A stretch of 64,000 nt of DNA, from NCBI RefSeq assembly GCF_003966915.1, contig NZ_AP018150.1, positions 2,108,001 to 2,172,000 on the forward strand. The letters run 5' to 3'. The notes below the pieces were generated by a model that did not search any database, was not told where the DNA came from, and worked only from the letters and a program-made list of their open reading frames with translations. Source of the DNA: Mycoavidus cysteinexigens (GTDB lineage: Bacteria; Pseudomonadota; Gammaproteobacteria; Burkholderiales; Burkholderiaceae). How positions within the stretch are numbered: position 1 is the first letter of the stretch; every line of letters starts with the position of its first letter. Below, one piece after another: positions 21,197-31,007 of this stretch. The position numbers were made by a program, and so were the translations under genes.

Positions 21197-21787
21197 TTAA
21201 CGCTCAACAAGCTGGATCCGCACACCACTCGACACAACAGTAATCGTACTGGGCTCATAATTCACGTTAGCAAATAACAGTTGATCAGGCTTAAAAGTGT
21301 AAATTGGATAGTTATCCAATAATTGAGTTGCTAACAATGCAGCAGCGGTATTGACTTGCCGCCTGTATTCATCCTCCATGCCATCCAGTTGCAAGTGGTC
21401 GACTTGTGGGTGTTTAAGCACTACCGAGCGGCTCACACGATCATATGCAAGCTCGCTGCTGAGCGTGAATTGACCCTTTACTGGCTGCGCCATAAAAGGG
21501 CTGCTAATGTGCGCATCTAGCGCAATCGCGAGCCGGTTTGCTTTGGGCTGTAAAGTGATTTTAGGCTGAGTCAAGTTGAGCTTAAAAATCTGTATAAGCT
21601 GCTGCTCATAGGGGAATTTCTTCTCGACCGCGGCCTGGATTTCCTGCACCGAGAAAGTATACTGCCCAGAAACAAATGGGAAGAGAGATTTTGTACAAGC
21701 AACCAGCAACAGCGCAAGCACAAAAAATCCGGCGCCCCCCCATAAGATCTGGCGGCGGCGCTTAGTGTTAGTGAAAGGAGGACTCAT
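21197..21787 (-). CDS. DUF1439 lipoprotein, YceB-like
   Basis: A predicted envelope lipoprotein of 196 residues. A basic N-terminus (TNTKRRRQ) and a hydrophobic stretch are followed by the lipobox LLVAC; the residue after Cys is Thr, which does not indicate inner-membrane retention. The mature part is the beta-rich DUF1439 fold, including YTFSVQEIQAAVEKKFPYEQ. I preferred ATG 21787 over an upstream TTG at 21808. Its function is not known; relatives are placed in the lipid-binding SYLF/TULIP-like group only tentatively. Confidence 0.82.
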   Translation of the reverse strand: MSPPFTNTKRRRQILWGGAGFFVLALLLVACTKSLFPFVSGQYTFSVQEIQAAVEKKFPYEQQLIQIFKLNLTQPKITLQPKANRLAIALDAHISSPFMAQPVKGQFTLSSELAYDRVSRSVVLKHPQVDHLQLDGMEDEYRRQVNTAAALLATQLLDNYPIYTFKPDQLLFANVNYEPSTITVVSSGVRIQLVER

Positions 21788-21932
21788 CGTTTCATCAGTT
21801 TGATACAATACCCGTTATCATAAACTGAGTGGCCGCTTGTGCGCCACTTGGGCTGAGCTTTTGGCAGCTTTTTCTACTGTATTTACCTAATTTTTATCAT
21901 TCTTCGGCCTACGCTAAATAGCCACTTTTATT

Positions 21933-22586
21933 ATGAATCTCGAACAGGCCCGCCACAATATGATTCAACAGCAGATTCGCCCCTGGCAGGTGTCCGACCA
22001 GGATGTGCTGAATTTGCTTGAAATCATTAAACGCGAAAACTTCGCGCCACCCGCCTACCAAAATATTGCCTTCGCCGATCTAGAAATCCCGCTACCTTGC
22101 GGGCAGCATATGCTGCCGCCCAAAATTGAAGCACGGCTTCTACAAACGCTTCAATTGAAACCTCATGAGTCAGTCCTTGAAATCGGTACGGGCAGCGGTT
22201 ATATGGCGGCGCTTCTCTCTTATCACAGTGCGCAGGTACTGACGGTTGAAATCCATCCTGAACTTGCCGCGTTCGCGCAAGAAAATCTGCGTAAAAACAA
22301 TATCTCAAAGGTCAACGTTATAACTGGCGATGGGGTGCACGGCTGGCCACAGCAAGCGCCTTACGATGTTATTGTGGTTTCCGGCGGATTATCCGTCTTA
22401 TCGCCCGCATTACTCACGCAACTTAAGCCAGGCGGCCGCCTGTGCGCTTTTGTTGGCGCTGCGCCAGTGATGAAAGCGCAACTGATTACTTGCGTGGGTC
22501 AAAAGGAATACCATAGCGAAGATTTATTCGAAACTTGGGTCACCCCTTTAGTCAACGCAATCGAAGCGCCACGTTTTAGTTTTTGA
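21933..22586 (+). CDS. Protein-L-isoaspartate O-methyltransferase family protein
   Basis: A SAM-dependent enzyme of the PCMT family, 217 residues. It shows MIQQQIRPWQVSD at the start, the substrate loop PCGQHMLPPKIEARLL and SAM motif VLEIGTGSGYMAALLS. The catalytic-loop sequence differs from classical Pcm, as in the Burkholderia paralogue next to tolC. In Burkholderia a rhodanese gene and tolC normally lie between this gene and waaA; here waaA follows directly and convergently, so those genes are missing from this locus. Confidence 0.85.
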   Translation: MNLEQARHNMIQQQIRPWQVSDQDVLNLLEIIKRENFAPPAYQNIAFADLEIPLPCGQHMLPPKIEARLLQTLQLKPHESVLEIGTGSGYMAALLSYHSAQVLTVEIHPELAAFAQENLRKNNISKVNVITGDGVHGWPQQAPYDVIVVSGGLSVLSPALLTQLKPGGRLCAFVGAAPVMKAQLITCVGQKEYHSEDLFETWVTPLVNAIEAPRFSF

Positions 22587-22601
22587 CGTCCTGCAGAAAT
22601 T

Positions 22602-23945
22602 TTAATTTAAGTCTTTGAGCAGCAACCTTAGCGCTTCCACGGTGCGCTTTGTTGCGCCGCGGTGAAGCGCAGCAAACGCTAATGCCGCGGCACTCATGGT
22701 GGTACGCTGGGATCTATCTGTAAGCAATGTGCGCAACGCTGCGCCAAGTGCAGCTGAGTCCGCTACGCGTAGCGCTGCGCCTGCCGCGATTGCATCCGCG
22801 CTGGCCTGCTCAAAATTAAAGGTATATTCGCCAATTAAAACTGGCGCCCCCGCCGCACATGCTTCGATCAAATTCTGCCCGCCAAATGGCAACAGACTAC
22901 CACCGATAAAAGCCACCTCCGCCGCAGCGTAATACGCGCCTAGCTCACCCATCGAATCGCCAAGCCATACTTGCATCTTAGGCTCAAACAGTGGCTGCTG
23001 GGCGTAATCGGTTGCTGGTTTTGAAAAACCATCAGCAGCAACCGCAGAGATCGGCGCATGTAAGGCGGAGCGCCGAGCGAAGCGCCAACCCTCGCGTGCA
23101 AGTAATGCAGCAACCTCATTAAAACGTTGTGGATGACGCGGCACTAAAATCAATACAGCCTGATTCGCCAGCCCACTACGTTTAAATGCGTCAAGTACCA
23201 GCGCTTCCTCACCCGCGCGCGTGCTGGCCGCGACCCATACTGGGCGCGCGCCAAATCCTAAACGCCACGCTTGGCCGCGAGCAACCAGTGCAGCAGGCGC
23301 AGCCATATCAAACTTCAGATTTCCTAGCACCGTAACTTGGCGCGCGCCTAACGCGCTAAGTCGCTGTGCATCCGCTTCGCTTTGCGCAAATATGCGCGCC
23401 AAGCCGCCAAAGATTTTATGGGCCGCCGGCCCAAATTTAGCGGCGCGCTGATAGGAACGCTCAGACATGCGGGCATTAACTAATGCCAGTGGAACGCCAG
23501 CTCGGCGGCACTCATCGATTAGCGTTGGCCACACTTCTGTTTCCATCACCACCCCAAGTACTGGCCGATAGCGCGCTAAAAAACGTCGCACAGCAAATGG
23601 CATGTCGTAGGGCAAATAACAACGCAATACGCGCGCGCCCAAAAGCGTCTCGCCCATGGCGCGGCCAGCAGGAGTCATATGAGTAATTAATACACGCGCC
23701 TCTGGATAGGCTGCCAGCAAAGCTTCAATCAATGGCTGCGCTGCGCGTGTCTCGCCCACCGAGACTGCATGCACCCATAGCACAGGCGCATCACTCTCTG
23801 GCAAATCAGACGCATAACCAAAGCCGAAACGTTCGCCAATATGCCGCGCATAACTGCGCTCGCGGCGGGAACGCCATAAAAGTCGCAACACAGCAATCGG
23901 AGCGATCAACCACCACAAAGCACGATAAATTTGGCGTAGCATCAA
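22602..23945 (-). CDS. waaA: 3-deoxy-D-manno-octulosonic acid (Kdo) transferase
   Basis: It attaches Kdo to lipid IVA at the cytoplasmic face of the inner membrane, starting the LPS core. A GT30-type N-terminal domain after one membrane anchor carries WVHAVSVGETRAAQPLIEAL, TPAGRAMGETLLG and the metal/acceptor region METEVWPTL. The C-terminal domain holds IGGSLLPFGGQNLIEACAAG. 447 residues, slightly long. The waaC heptosyltransferase gene follows upstream on the same strand, 100 bases away. Confidence 0.94.
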   Translation of the reverse strand: MMLRQIYRALWWLIAPIAVLRLLWRSRRERSYARHIGERFGFGYASDLPESDAPVLWVHAVSVGETRAAQPLIEALLAAYPEARVLITHMTPAGRAMGETLLGARVLRCYLPYDMPFAVRRFLARYRPVLGVVMETEVWPTLIDECRRAGVPLALVNARMSERSYQRAAKFGPAAHKIFGGLARIFAQSEADAQRLSALGARQVTVLGNLKFDMAAPAALVARGQAWRLGFGARPVWVAASTRAGEEALVLDAFKRSGLANQAVLILVPRHPQRFNEVAALLAREGWRFARRSALHAPISAVAADGFSKPATDYAQQPLFEPKMQVWLGDSMGELGAYYAAAEVAFIGGSLLPFGGQNLIEACAAGAPVLIGEYTFNFEQASADAIAAGAALRVADSAALGAALRTLLTDRSQRTTMSAAALAFAALHRGATKRTVEALRLLLKDLN

Positions 23946-24045
23946 CGAGATTTAACAGAAAGCCTTAGTCAGGGAAGCCAAAATCGCCCGCCGCGCCATC
24001 ATATGCAGGTTATTACAGACACAAAAATGGCTGCACATAAGCGAA

Positions 24046-25077
24046 TTACAGTAGACCGAAATCAACTAGCGCGCGCCGTACATCATCCATTTTCGGAGAG
24101 TGTTGAGCACCCCCCAAATTAACAATGTTTGGCGCCCAATAGCCCCCCGTGCGCCAAGCGGTATCAAAATTGTACAGCTCAATCGTGGGCCGCTTTAATG
24201 CCGCCGCAATATGCACCAGCCCGGTGTCAACGCCTACTGTAGCCGCTGCGCCAGCCAGTAAGCCGGTCACTGCCGGCAAAGTTAATGCTGGCGGCACGTA
24301 GGCGGCTGCTTTTGTACTGCTTACTGACGCCATACGCGCATTGAGCCACCCACTAATCTTTGTGCTGACAGCACGTTCCGCCGCCTGCCCCCAAGGCAAT
24401 ACTAACGATATGCCGGCATGGAGCAGTAGCTGCCCAAGTTCGATCCATCGTTCTTGCGGCCACTGCTTATCTGCGCGCGAAGTAGCATGCACCAAAACCA
24501 CGTAGGGCGACGGCAGCTTAAAGCCAGTTTCTATAAACGCCGCTATGGCCGTGTGCAGATCCAAACCAAAATCAATCTCGGTCGCTAACGGTACAGGATC
24601 TCCAAGCGCAACGGCAACCAACTGGCGTGAACGCTCAACAACATGAATGCGCGGCTCGATCGAAACACACTGATCGTACAAAAAGCGCGCCGGCCATTCA
24701 TAACTAGAACCCTCTGTGCGATTACCCAGCCCGCTTACCCAAGCGCCTCCGGCCCGCGCCCAATGCGCGGCCCAAGCAGTTTTGATGAGGCCTTGGCAGT
24801 CAATTACAAGATCATAAGCTTCGCTTGCTAAACGCCGCCGCAATTGACACATTTCATCCCAGGTTGCAGGTGCCCATAAGCGTTTACGCCAACGACGCAG
24901 CGAAAATGGAATCACGTGGCGTACCCCAGTCACAAGACGCACAAGATCAGCAAAGCCCTCTTCAACTAGCCAATCAATTTGCGCGGTCGGATGCTGCCGC
25001 CGAATATCGGCGATCACAGGCATCGTATGCACTACATCGCCAAGTGACGATACTTTCACTATTAATATTTTCTGCAT
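24046..25077 (-). CDS. waaC: LPS heptosyltransferase I
   Basis: A GT9 enzyme adding the first L-glycero-D-manno-heptose to Kdo2-lipid A. It begins with the hallmark KILIVKVSSLGDVVHTMPV, has DWLVEEGFADLV and the C-terminal ADP-heptose-binding region with GVDTGLVHIAAAL. 343 residues. It lies between waaA and the phosphohexomutase gene in the same orientation; this is the usual Burkholderia waaC-waaA pairing. Confidence 0.94.
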   Translation of the reverse strand: MQKILIVKVSSLGDVVHTMPVIADIRRQHPTAQIDWLVEEGFADLVRLVTGVRHVIPFSLRRWRKRLWAPATWDEMCQLRRRLASEAYDLVIDCQGLIKTAWAAHWARAGGAWVSGLGNRTEGSSYEWPARFLYDQCVSIEPRIHVVERSRQLVAVALGDPVPLATEIDFGLDLHTAIAAFIETGFKLPSPYVVLVHATSRADKQWPQERWIELGQLLLHAGISLVLPWGQAAERAVSTKISGWLNARMASVSSTKAAAYVPPALTLPAVTGLLAGAAATVGVDTGLVHIAAALKRPTIELYNFDTAWRTGGYWAPNIVNLGGAQHSPKMDDVRRALVDFGLL

Positions 25078-25146
25078 CTAAATCAAATGGCTTACAACTC
25101 AAACCTAAACGAAAATTATACTTGGGTGCTTTTTTGTTAAAAGCGC

Positions 25147-26529
25147 TTAAAAAGGCAGTTTAGCATCAGGCTTTTTCGCCAGAATCACGCGGCGAAAATC
25201 TCGTTGGATCCTCTCAAGCGCTTCTTCATCATCTGCTTCAAAGCGCAGCACAATCATAGGCGTAGTATTGGATGCTCGCGCCAGACCGAAACCATCTGGA
25301 TATTCAACCCGCAAACCATCAATCATCACTATTTCATTGGCTCCATTAAAGCGCGCCGATTTTTGCAATTCTTCAATCAGCTTAAAATTTTCTCCCTCGC
25401 TTAATTTTATTTGCAACTCAGGGGTTGCAATCGAATCCGGTAGCCCATTAAGTAACGCACTCGGGTCATCCGTGCGACACAGTATTTCAAGTAACCGCGC
25501 CCCCGTATAAAGGCCATCATCAAAGCCGTACCAGCGATCTTTAAAAAAGATATGTCCACTCATTTCACCCGCAAGCGGCGCACCGGTTTCGCGCAGCTTT
25601 GCTTTAATCAGTGAATGACCTGTCTTCCACATCAATGGCTCACCGCCATGTGTCCGTATCCATGGTGCAAGCTTACGTGTGCATTTTACGTCATAGATAA
25701 TCTGCCCGCCTACATGGCGCGATAACACATCACGCACAAACAACATCAACTGGCGGTCTGGATAGATAATCTGGCCATCTTTGGTAACTACACCTAGCCG
25801 GTCACCATCGCCATCAAATGCAAAGCCAATTTCTGCATCACCTGCTGCCAATACATCAATCACATCCTGCAGATTCTCAGGGCGAGCCGGATCCGGATGA
25901 TGATTCGGAAAATGACCATCCACCTCACAAAAAAGCTCATGCACTTCGCACCCGAGCGCTCTAAAAAGACGCGGCGCAATCGCACCGGCTACCCCATTGC
26001 CGCAGTCAACGACCACTTTTAATGGGCGTGCAAGCTTAATATCGCTCACAATCCGCTCGATATACGCTGCCACACAATCATGCGTCTGATAGCTACCCTG
26101 CCCTACAGTAAATTCTTTAGCCACAATGCGTTTATACAACGCTTGAATTTGCTCGCCATAGATCGCCGCACCACGCAGCACCATTTTAAAGCCATTGTAA
26201 TTAGGCGGATTATGACTACCCGTTACCACAATGCAAGAATCGACTTGACGACCATTTAGTGGCACATGGGTTGCAAAATAGCCAAGCGGTGTTGGCGCTA
26301 AGCCCAAATCGATGACATCAACCCCGGCTGCACGCAAGCCATCGGCCAACGCTTTGGACAACTCGGGGCCGGATAAACGTCCGTCACGGCCGATTGCAAC
26401 TGCATCGCCACCAAGAGCGCGCACTTCGCTCCCAAACGCCAAGCCAATGCTGTGCGCAACACTCGTATCCAGTGTTTGACCAACAATGCCACGAATATCG
26501 TATGCTTTGAAAATTGAGTTTGAAATCAT
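25147..26529 (-). CDS. manB: Phosphomannomutase/phosphoglucomutase
   Basis: An alpha-D-phosphohexomutase that interconverts 1- and 6-phosphates of mannose or glucose, feeding nucleotide-sugar synthesis for LPS. The phosphoserine loop is VVTGSHNPPNYNG (Ser105), the metal loop FDGDGDRLGVV and the sugar loop GEMSGH; the C-terminal phosphate-binding RASNTTPMIVLRFE is present. 460 residues, same type as AlgC. It starts divergently from galE with a 180-base gap. Confidence 0.92.
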   Translation of the reverse strand: MISNSIFKAYDIRGIVGQTLDTSVAHSIGLAFGSEVRALGGDAVAIGRDGRLSGPELSKALADGLRAAGVDVIDLGLAPTPLGYFATHVPLNGRQVDSCIVVTGSHNPPNYNGFKMVLRGAAIYGEQIQALYKRIVAKEFTVGQGSYQTHDCVAAYIERIVSDIKLARPLKVVVDCGNGVAGAIAPRLFRALGCEVHELFCEVDGHFPNHHPDPARPENLQDVIDVLAAGDAEIGFAFDGDGDRLGVVTKDGQIIYPDRQLMLFVRDVLSRHVGGQIIYDVKCTRKLAPWIRTHGGEPLMWKTGHSLIKAKLRETGAPLAGEMSGHIFFKDRWYGFDDGLYTGARLLEILCRTDDPSALLNGLPDSIATPELQIKLSEGENFKLIEELQKSARFNGANEIVMIDGLRVEYPDGFGLARASNTTPMIVLRFEADDEEALERIQRDFRRVILAKKPDAKLPF

Positions 26530-26709
26530 GGAATGAAAAAGTCTTAAAAAAGCAAATAAAAAAACTATCTTTTCAGAAGCTAATGGGTATGCAATTTATA
26601 ATACAGCCTCAATTCATATCTATCTCTCTGAAATAGAATTCATGCAATGTGCGAATCATAGCCTAATGTACTTCCGCCTACCTCTCTTTAATTTAACCAA
26701 CAAAGAAAT

Positions 26710-27741
26710 ATGCTAGCAAATCATAAAGGAACCATTTTAGTCACAGGCGGCACAGGGTATATTGGCTCACACACTTGTGTTGAGCTGCTGAATGCCGGTT
26801 ATGAGGTGGTTGTGGTCGACAATCTGAGCAACAGCAAACGTGGAGCGCTCAAAAGTATTGAACGTATCACCGGCAAAACTTTACCATTCTTTGAAGCCGA
26901 TGTGCGCAATCGGGATACCCTCACGCGCGTGTTCAAAGCATATGCGATCCAAGCTGTGATTCATTTTGCTGCACTAAAAGCCGTAAGTGAGTCCGTTGCG
27001 CAGCCGCTCCAATATTACCGTAATAATATGGACAGCCTTCTCACCTTGCTTGAAACAATGAATACATGCAATGTGAAGAATTTTATTTTTAGTTCGTCGG
27101 CAACCGTCTATGGCAATCCAAATTCTGTGCCGATTGATGAGTCATTTCCACTGTCAGCAACCAATCCCTATGGACACACTAAAGTCATGGCTGAGCAAAT
27201 TCTGCGTGATTTAGCAGCCACAGATACAACTTGGAAAATTGCGGCTTTGCGTTATTTTAATCCTGTAGGCGCGCATGAGAGCGGGCTAATCGGCGAAGAT
27301 CCAAACGATGTGCCTAATAATTTGATGCCCTATATCGCGCAAGTCGCGATTGGCAAACTCAAGCAATTGAAAATCTTTGGTGGAGATTGGCCAACACCTG
27401 ACGGCACAGGGGTGCGCGATTATATTCATGTAGTTGATCTTGCGCGCGGACATCTCGCGGCACTTGATACGCTCGCCAAGCGTAATCTAGGCTTCACGGT
27501 TAACCTTGGGACTGGGCGTGGTTATAGTGTGCTTGAAATAGTCCGCGCATTTGAGATGGCGAGTAAGCGTAGAATCCCTTATGAAATTGTCGCGCGCCGC
27601 GCCGGTGATATTGCCTCATACTATACCAACCCTAGCGCCGCACAGCAGGTTATGAGCTGGCGGGCTGCGTATGAGATCGAGCGGATGTGTGCGGATCAGT
27701 GGCGCTGGCAGGTAAATAATCCACATGGGTATTTAGAATAA
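26710..27741 (+). CDS. galE: UDP-glucose 4-epimerase
   Basis: Interconverts UDP-glucose and UDP-galactose (possibly the N-acetyl forms), supplying LPS sugars. Rossmann motif GGTGYIGS at 13-20, Ser130 and catalytic Tyr154-x3-Lys158 in NPYGHTK. The C-terminal NLGTGRGYSVLEIVRAFE and ADxYTNP-like region match GalE. 343 residues. The first codons (MLANHKGT) are preceded by a modest purine-rich site. The 243 bases downstream contain no gene. Confidence 0.93.
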   Translation: MLANHKGTILVTGGTGYIGSHTCVELLNAGYEVVVVDNLSNSKRGALKSIERITGKTLPFFEADVRNRDTLTRVFKAYAIQAVIHFAALKAVSESVAQPLQYYRNNMDSLLTLLETMNTCNVKNFIFSSSATVYGNPNSVPIDESFPLSATNPYGHTKVMAEQILRDLAATDTTWKIAALRYFNPVGAHESGLIGEDPNDVPNNLMPYIAQVAIGKLKQLKIFGGDWPTPDGTGVRDYIHVVDLARGHLAALDTLAKRNLGFTVNLGTGRGYSVLEIVRAFEMASKRRIPYEIVARRAGDIASYYTNPSAAQQVMSWRAAYEIERMCADQWRWQVNNPHGYLE

Positions 27742-27984
27742 ATCGGTTCAATCGGTTTAACCTTCTCATCTACAAAGGCTCGCAAGCCGGCAGCCGACTG
27801 CTAGTCCACAGGCCGATAGCTTCTATTCAGTCTTATCGCGACTAAAATGCTTCCCGCTCACTACACGATGACTGGTTGCTTTGCGAGCTTCAGATAAGCG
27901 TTAACTGGACTCACCGCCCTCAGTCGCTCTAAGTCAAATTATTATGCACAGCCTTAGGCCCAATAGAGGCAACGGCAAACTAGG

Positions 27985-28842
27985 TCACAGCCAGCGCCAC
28001 CCGAAACGGTTAAAAAACCGATAGGCCGAGATGGTAAACATACGAATATGGCGCCAGCCCTTTTTAGAGGCATCACCGCCGAAATGAACAATACGTATCG
28101 CTGGCACATAAGCAATTCTAGCTATTGCGCTCGCGCGTAGGCTCAAATCATAATCTTCAAAATACAGAAAATAGCGAGGGTCAAAGCCATTCAATTTTTT
28201 TAATACATCCATCCTAAAAATCATATAGCAGCCGCTGATAATTTTCGGTGAAATAAATGTATCTGTCATTTGATTAGCTTGCTCATGCGTGGTCGATTTG
28301 GCTATGATCAAGTCACGTAATTCATAACGCGCAAGCCGTTGCGCAAATAAAGCTTGCGCCTTACCTCGCAGAAAACCACGAGCAAACAAATCCAGCACTG
28401 TCGGATAACGTCTGCACAAATATTGAGTCATGCCATCTTGGCCCGACACATGTGGAGCGAGCAACCCAATCTCAGGATGCTTGTCGAAAAAATTCAATGC
28501 GTGAATCAGTGCGTCTTCCGCCATCTCGACATCTGGATTCAAAATAAGGTGGAAATCACTGGCTAAGTATTCGATGGCGAGATTATGCCCTCGCCCATAA
28601 CCAATATTGCCATGACCAGCAATCACTTTATATTCAATCGCATCTCGCTTAAAAACGCTAGCCCATGTATCAGGCATAACGTCAGCGCCATTATTCACTA
28701 ATGCAATAGAAATCGATAAAGCGCGATTGCGCCGAGCCCGCAAATAAAAAATCGCGAGGCGTAGGCTCTCGAGTGTCCGATTTAATAGAATTAAATTCGG
28801 TTTAAAGATCACGACCGACACAGATAAGTCAACATGCAACAT
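27985..28842 (-). CDS. Family 2 glycosyltransferase (rhamnosyltransferase-like)
   Basis: A GT-A-fold enzyme likely extending the O-polysaccharide on the cytoplasmic side. It has an N-terminal VSVVIFKP strand, the donor-binding GHGNIGYGRGHNLAI, the metal-binding NPDVEM in place of DXD and the acceptor-region ED motif FYFEDYDLSLR-like (YFLYFEDYDLSLR). 285 residues, similar to WbbL-type rhamnosyltransferases. It is the distal gene of the O-antigen group on the minus strand, 163 bases after the next glycosyltransferase. The precise sugar is unknown. Confidence 0.85.
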   Translation of the reverse strand: MLHVDLSVSVVIFKPNLILLNRTLESLRLAIFYLRARRNRALSISIALVNNGADVMPDTWASVFKRDAIEYKVIAGHGNIGYGRGHNLAIEYLASDFHLILNPDVEMAEDALIHALNFFDKHPEIGLLAPHVSGQDGMTQYLCRRYPTVLDLFARGFLRGKAQALFAQRLARYELRDLIIAKSTTHEQANQMTDTFISPKIISGCYMIFRMDVLKKLNGFDPRYFLYFEDYDLSLRASAIARIAYVPAIRIVHFGGDASKKGWRHIRMFTISAYRFFNRFGWRWL

Positions 28843-29005
28843 AGTAGTACCTTTTACGATTCCTATCTAACCGGTACAGTCTTCAGTATGACATTGATTT
28901 ACCATATAACGCGCGATCGCAAGTTGAATAAAACCTGGATGACAAATACGTCTTAATAAAATATCCCAAACATCTACTGCTCTAAGCCGATACACTTTTA
29001 TTCAT

Positions 29006-30223
29006 CTATTTTTTTAGAAACCACTGTACTATTCGGCGTGCTATTCTAGCACCCCATAATATAGGACATCTCAATAGCGGATGCAGTGAGTAAACATAAC
29101 CTTTCAGCGACGTTCTCAGTTGCTGATGTAATGCTGGCAACAACGTGCCAACTCGTAGCCCAGATACAATTGGCCCCTTCGTATATATACGTTCAGGCGT
29201 GTCATTTGACGATGACTTGCCTCGCAACTCTATTTCCGTCACCTCAACAAATCGATTCGTTTCAATAGATAATGGCCTTTCTGACATAAACGCTGCAGCC
29301 GCTTTACCCATCTGGATGCGTTGTTGCTCATCTTGAAGTAACGTTAAAATGCCTTCAGCAATCGCCTCTGGCGTCGACAGACATAACATTACCGCTTCTA
29401 CTGGCAGATCATATAGAGTGTTCTCACGCCACATCTCAACGAGAGGTAGGCCAGCCGCCATCATTTCAAACGGAATGCGTGACGGATTTGACGAGCTTAA
29501 ACAGAGCCCCACGGCGCTCCGGTTATATAGTGCGTTGCAATCATGTAAGTTTAGTAAACCCAAATGCTCGTGTTCAAACCCGATATGCCCCTTTTCTTGA
29601 GAACCATAAAGGTAGATTTTAACTTCTGGCATTTTATGCTTTACAATACTAAGCGCCTCAAGTCCAATACGAGCGCAACGGCGTGGTTTTCCTGGTTGGT
29701 AAATAAAGCAGACGGCTAATTCTTTTTCGATATTTGGCAGCGGCTTATAGACTGATAAATCTGCCCCAAATTCGAAATAATAGCTCTCAATATTGAAACG
29801 CTTTTTAAGTTCATGCGATAACCAGCGACCAATTGTCACTGGCGTCAGCCCATAAGTGTACGAACTCTCTGCCATTAAATAGTTATCGCCCATCGGATAA
29901 AAGTAGGGCTCATAATCTTGTACAAAATACATTTTCAGGCAAGGAAATGGTAAGCTCCGTACGATAGCAGCTGTATACCACATAGTCGCCATAGCTAAGT
30001 CGGCGGGCTTGATATTCTCCCAACCATAAACAGCATTAGCAAAACAATAGCCAAACATTACTTCAATTTGCTTAATTGCACTTTTTTTAGATGGAGCTGT
30101 GCCCTCTATATATAAAGCGCACTCATGCCCGCGTGCTTCTAACGCAAACGCATGCTGCAAAATAGTCCTGTGTCCCCCTGAACCCTCCATCAGAGGAGGG
30201 ATAAGCCACGCAATTTTTGCCAC
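29006..30223 (-). CDS. Family 4 glycosyltransferase, WsaF-like
   Basis: A GT-B-fold glycosyltransferase of 405 residues. The N-terminal AWLIPPLMEGSGGHRTI glycine-rich loop, the FVQDYEPYFYPMGDNY segment and C-terminal SRIPFEMMAAGLPLVEM resemble the rhamnosyltransferase WsaF family. It probably adds rhamnose or a related deoxysugar to the O-polysaccharide. It lies 32 bases after the Wzt ATPase gene on the same strand, so it belongs to the ABC-transporter-dependent O-antigen operon. Confidence 0.85.
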   Translation of the reverse strand: MAKIAWLIPPLMEGSGGHRTILQHAFALEARGHECALYIEGTAPSKKSAIKQIEVMFGYCFANAVYGWENIKPADLAMATMWYTAAIVRSLPFPCLKMYFVQDYEPYFYPMGDNYLMAESSYTYGLTPVTIGRWLSHELKKRFNIESYYFEFGADLSVYKPLPNIEKELAVCFIYQPGKPRRCARIGLEALSIVKHKMPEVKIYLYGSQEKGHIGFEHEHLGLLNLHDCNALYNRSAVGLCLSSSNPSRIPFEMMAAGLPLVEMWRENTLYDLPVEAVMLCLSTPEAIAEGILTLLQDEQQRIQMGKAAAAFMSERPLSIETNRFVEVTEIELRGKSSSNDTPERIYTKGPIVSGLRVGTLLPALHQQLRTSLKGYVYSLHPLLRCPILWGARIARRIVQWFLKK

Positions 30224-30255
30224 AAGCTATTCTCTTAAATGTTAAATGGTCTAAT

Positions 30256-30981
30256 TCAGTCTGGGAGCTCAGCCGCCCCAATTTCAACCACACAACCATG
30301 CTCAAGTTTAAAAAACCGATTGCAATAACTACGAACTAACTCCGTACTATGCGAAGCGAAGACAAAGATTCCTACCGATGAAATTAATGCCTCCATCCGT
30401 TCCTTCGCCTTAGTTTGAAATTCAGCATCACCCGTCCCAAAAACCTCGTCAACCAATAATATATCCGGTTGTTTTGAAGTCGCTACCGCAAACATTAAGC
30501 GCGTCGCCATGCCGGCTGAATAAGTTCTGACGGGTAAATGTAAAAACCCTCCTAATTGAGTGAACTCCTCAATTTCATGGGTTTTCTTTTGAATTTCGGC
30601 AATTGACATGCCCATTAAAACAGCCATGCGGGTGATATTTTGATAGCCGGTAAGCTCGGGATCCATCCCCGCTCCCATCTCAAGCACGGTCGCGACCGTG
30701 CCTTTTCGTGTAATTTCTCCAGAAATTGGTGTATAAATTCCCGCCATCGTGCGCAGCATTGTACTTTTGCCAGCACCGTTATGGCCCACTAACCCAACTG
30801 CATCGCCATTTTTAAGCTCAAAGTTAACCTCTTTGAGGGCAGTCACAATCTGAATCTGTCCTGCTTCACTTTCAATCCGCCCACCCGTACTAATACGCAC
30901 AAGCTGATTACGCAGCGATCGGCTTCGACTGTTATAGATCGGATATTGAACCGTAACGTTATTAAATATTAAACTAGCCAT
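30256..30981 (-). CDS. wzt: O-polysaccharide ABC transporter, ATP-binding subunit
   Basis: It powers export of the undecaprenyl-linked O-polysaccharide across the inner membrane with Wzm. Walker A is GLVGHNGAGKST, the signature is YSAGM and Walker B is ILLVDEVF. At about 241 residues it ends after the nucleotide-binding domain and lacks the C-terminal carbohydrate-binding domain of some Wzt proteins, so chain length may be set without a cap-recognition domain. ATG 30981 (MASLIF) is preferred over the upstream codon at 30987. The wzm stop is about 20 bases upstream. Confidence 0.92.
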   Translation of the reverse strand: MASLIFNNVTVQYPIYNSRSRSLRNQLVRISTGGRIESEAGQIQIVTALKEVNFELKNGDAVGLVGHNGAGKSTMLRTMAGIYTPISGEITRKGTVATVLEMGAGMDPELTGYQNITRMAVLMGMSIAEIQKKTHEIEEFTQLGGFLHLPVRTYSAGMATRLMFAVATSKQPDILLVDEVFGTGDAEFQTKAKERMEALISSVGIFVFASHSTELVRSYCNRFFKLEHGCVVEIGAAELPD

Positions 30982-31007
30982 AAACAACTATCATAGATTA
31001 TGTGTGA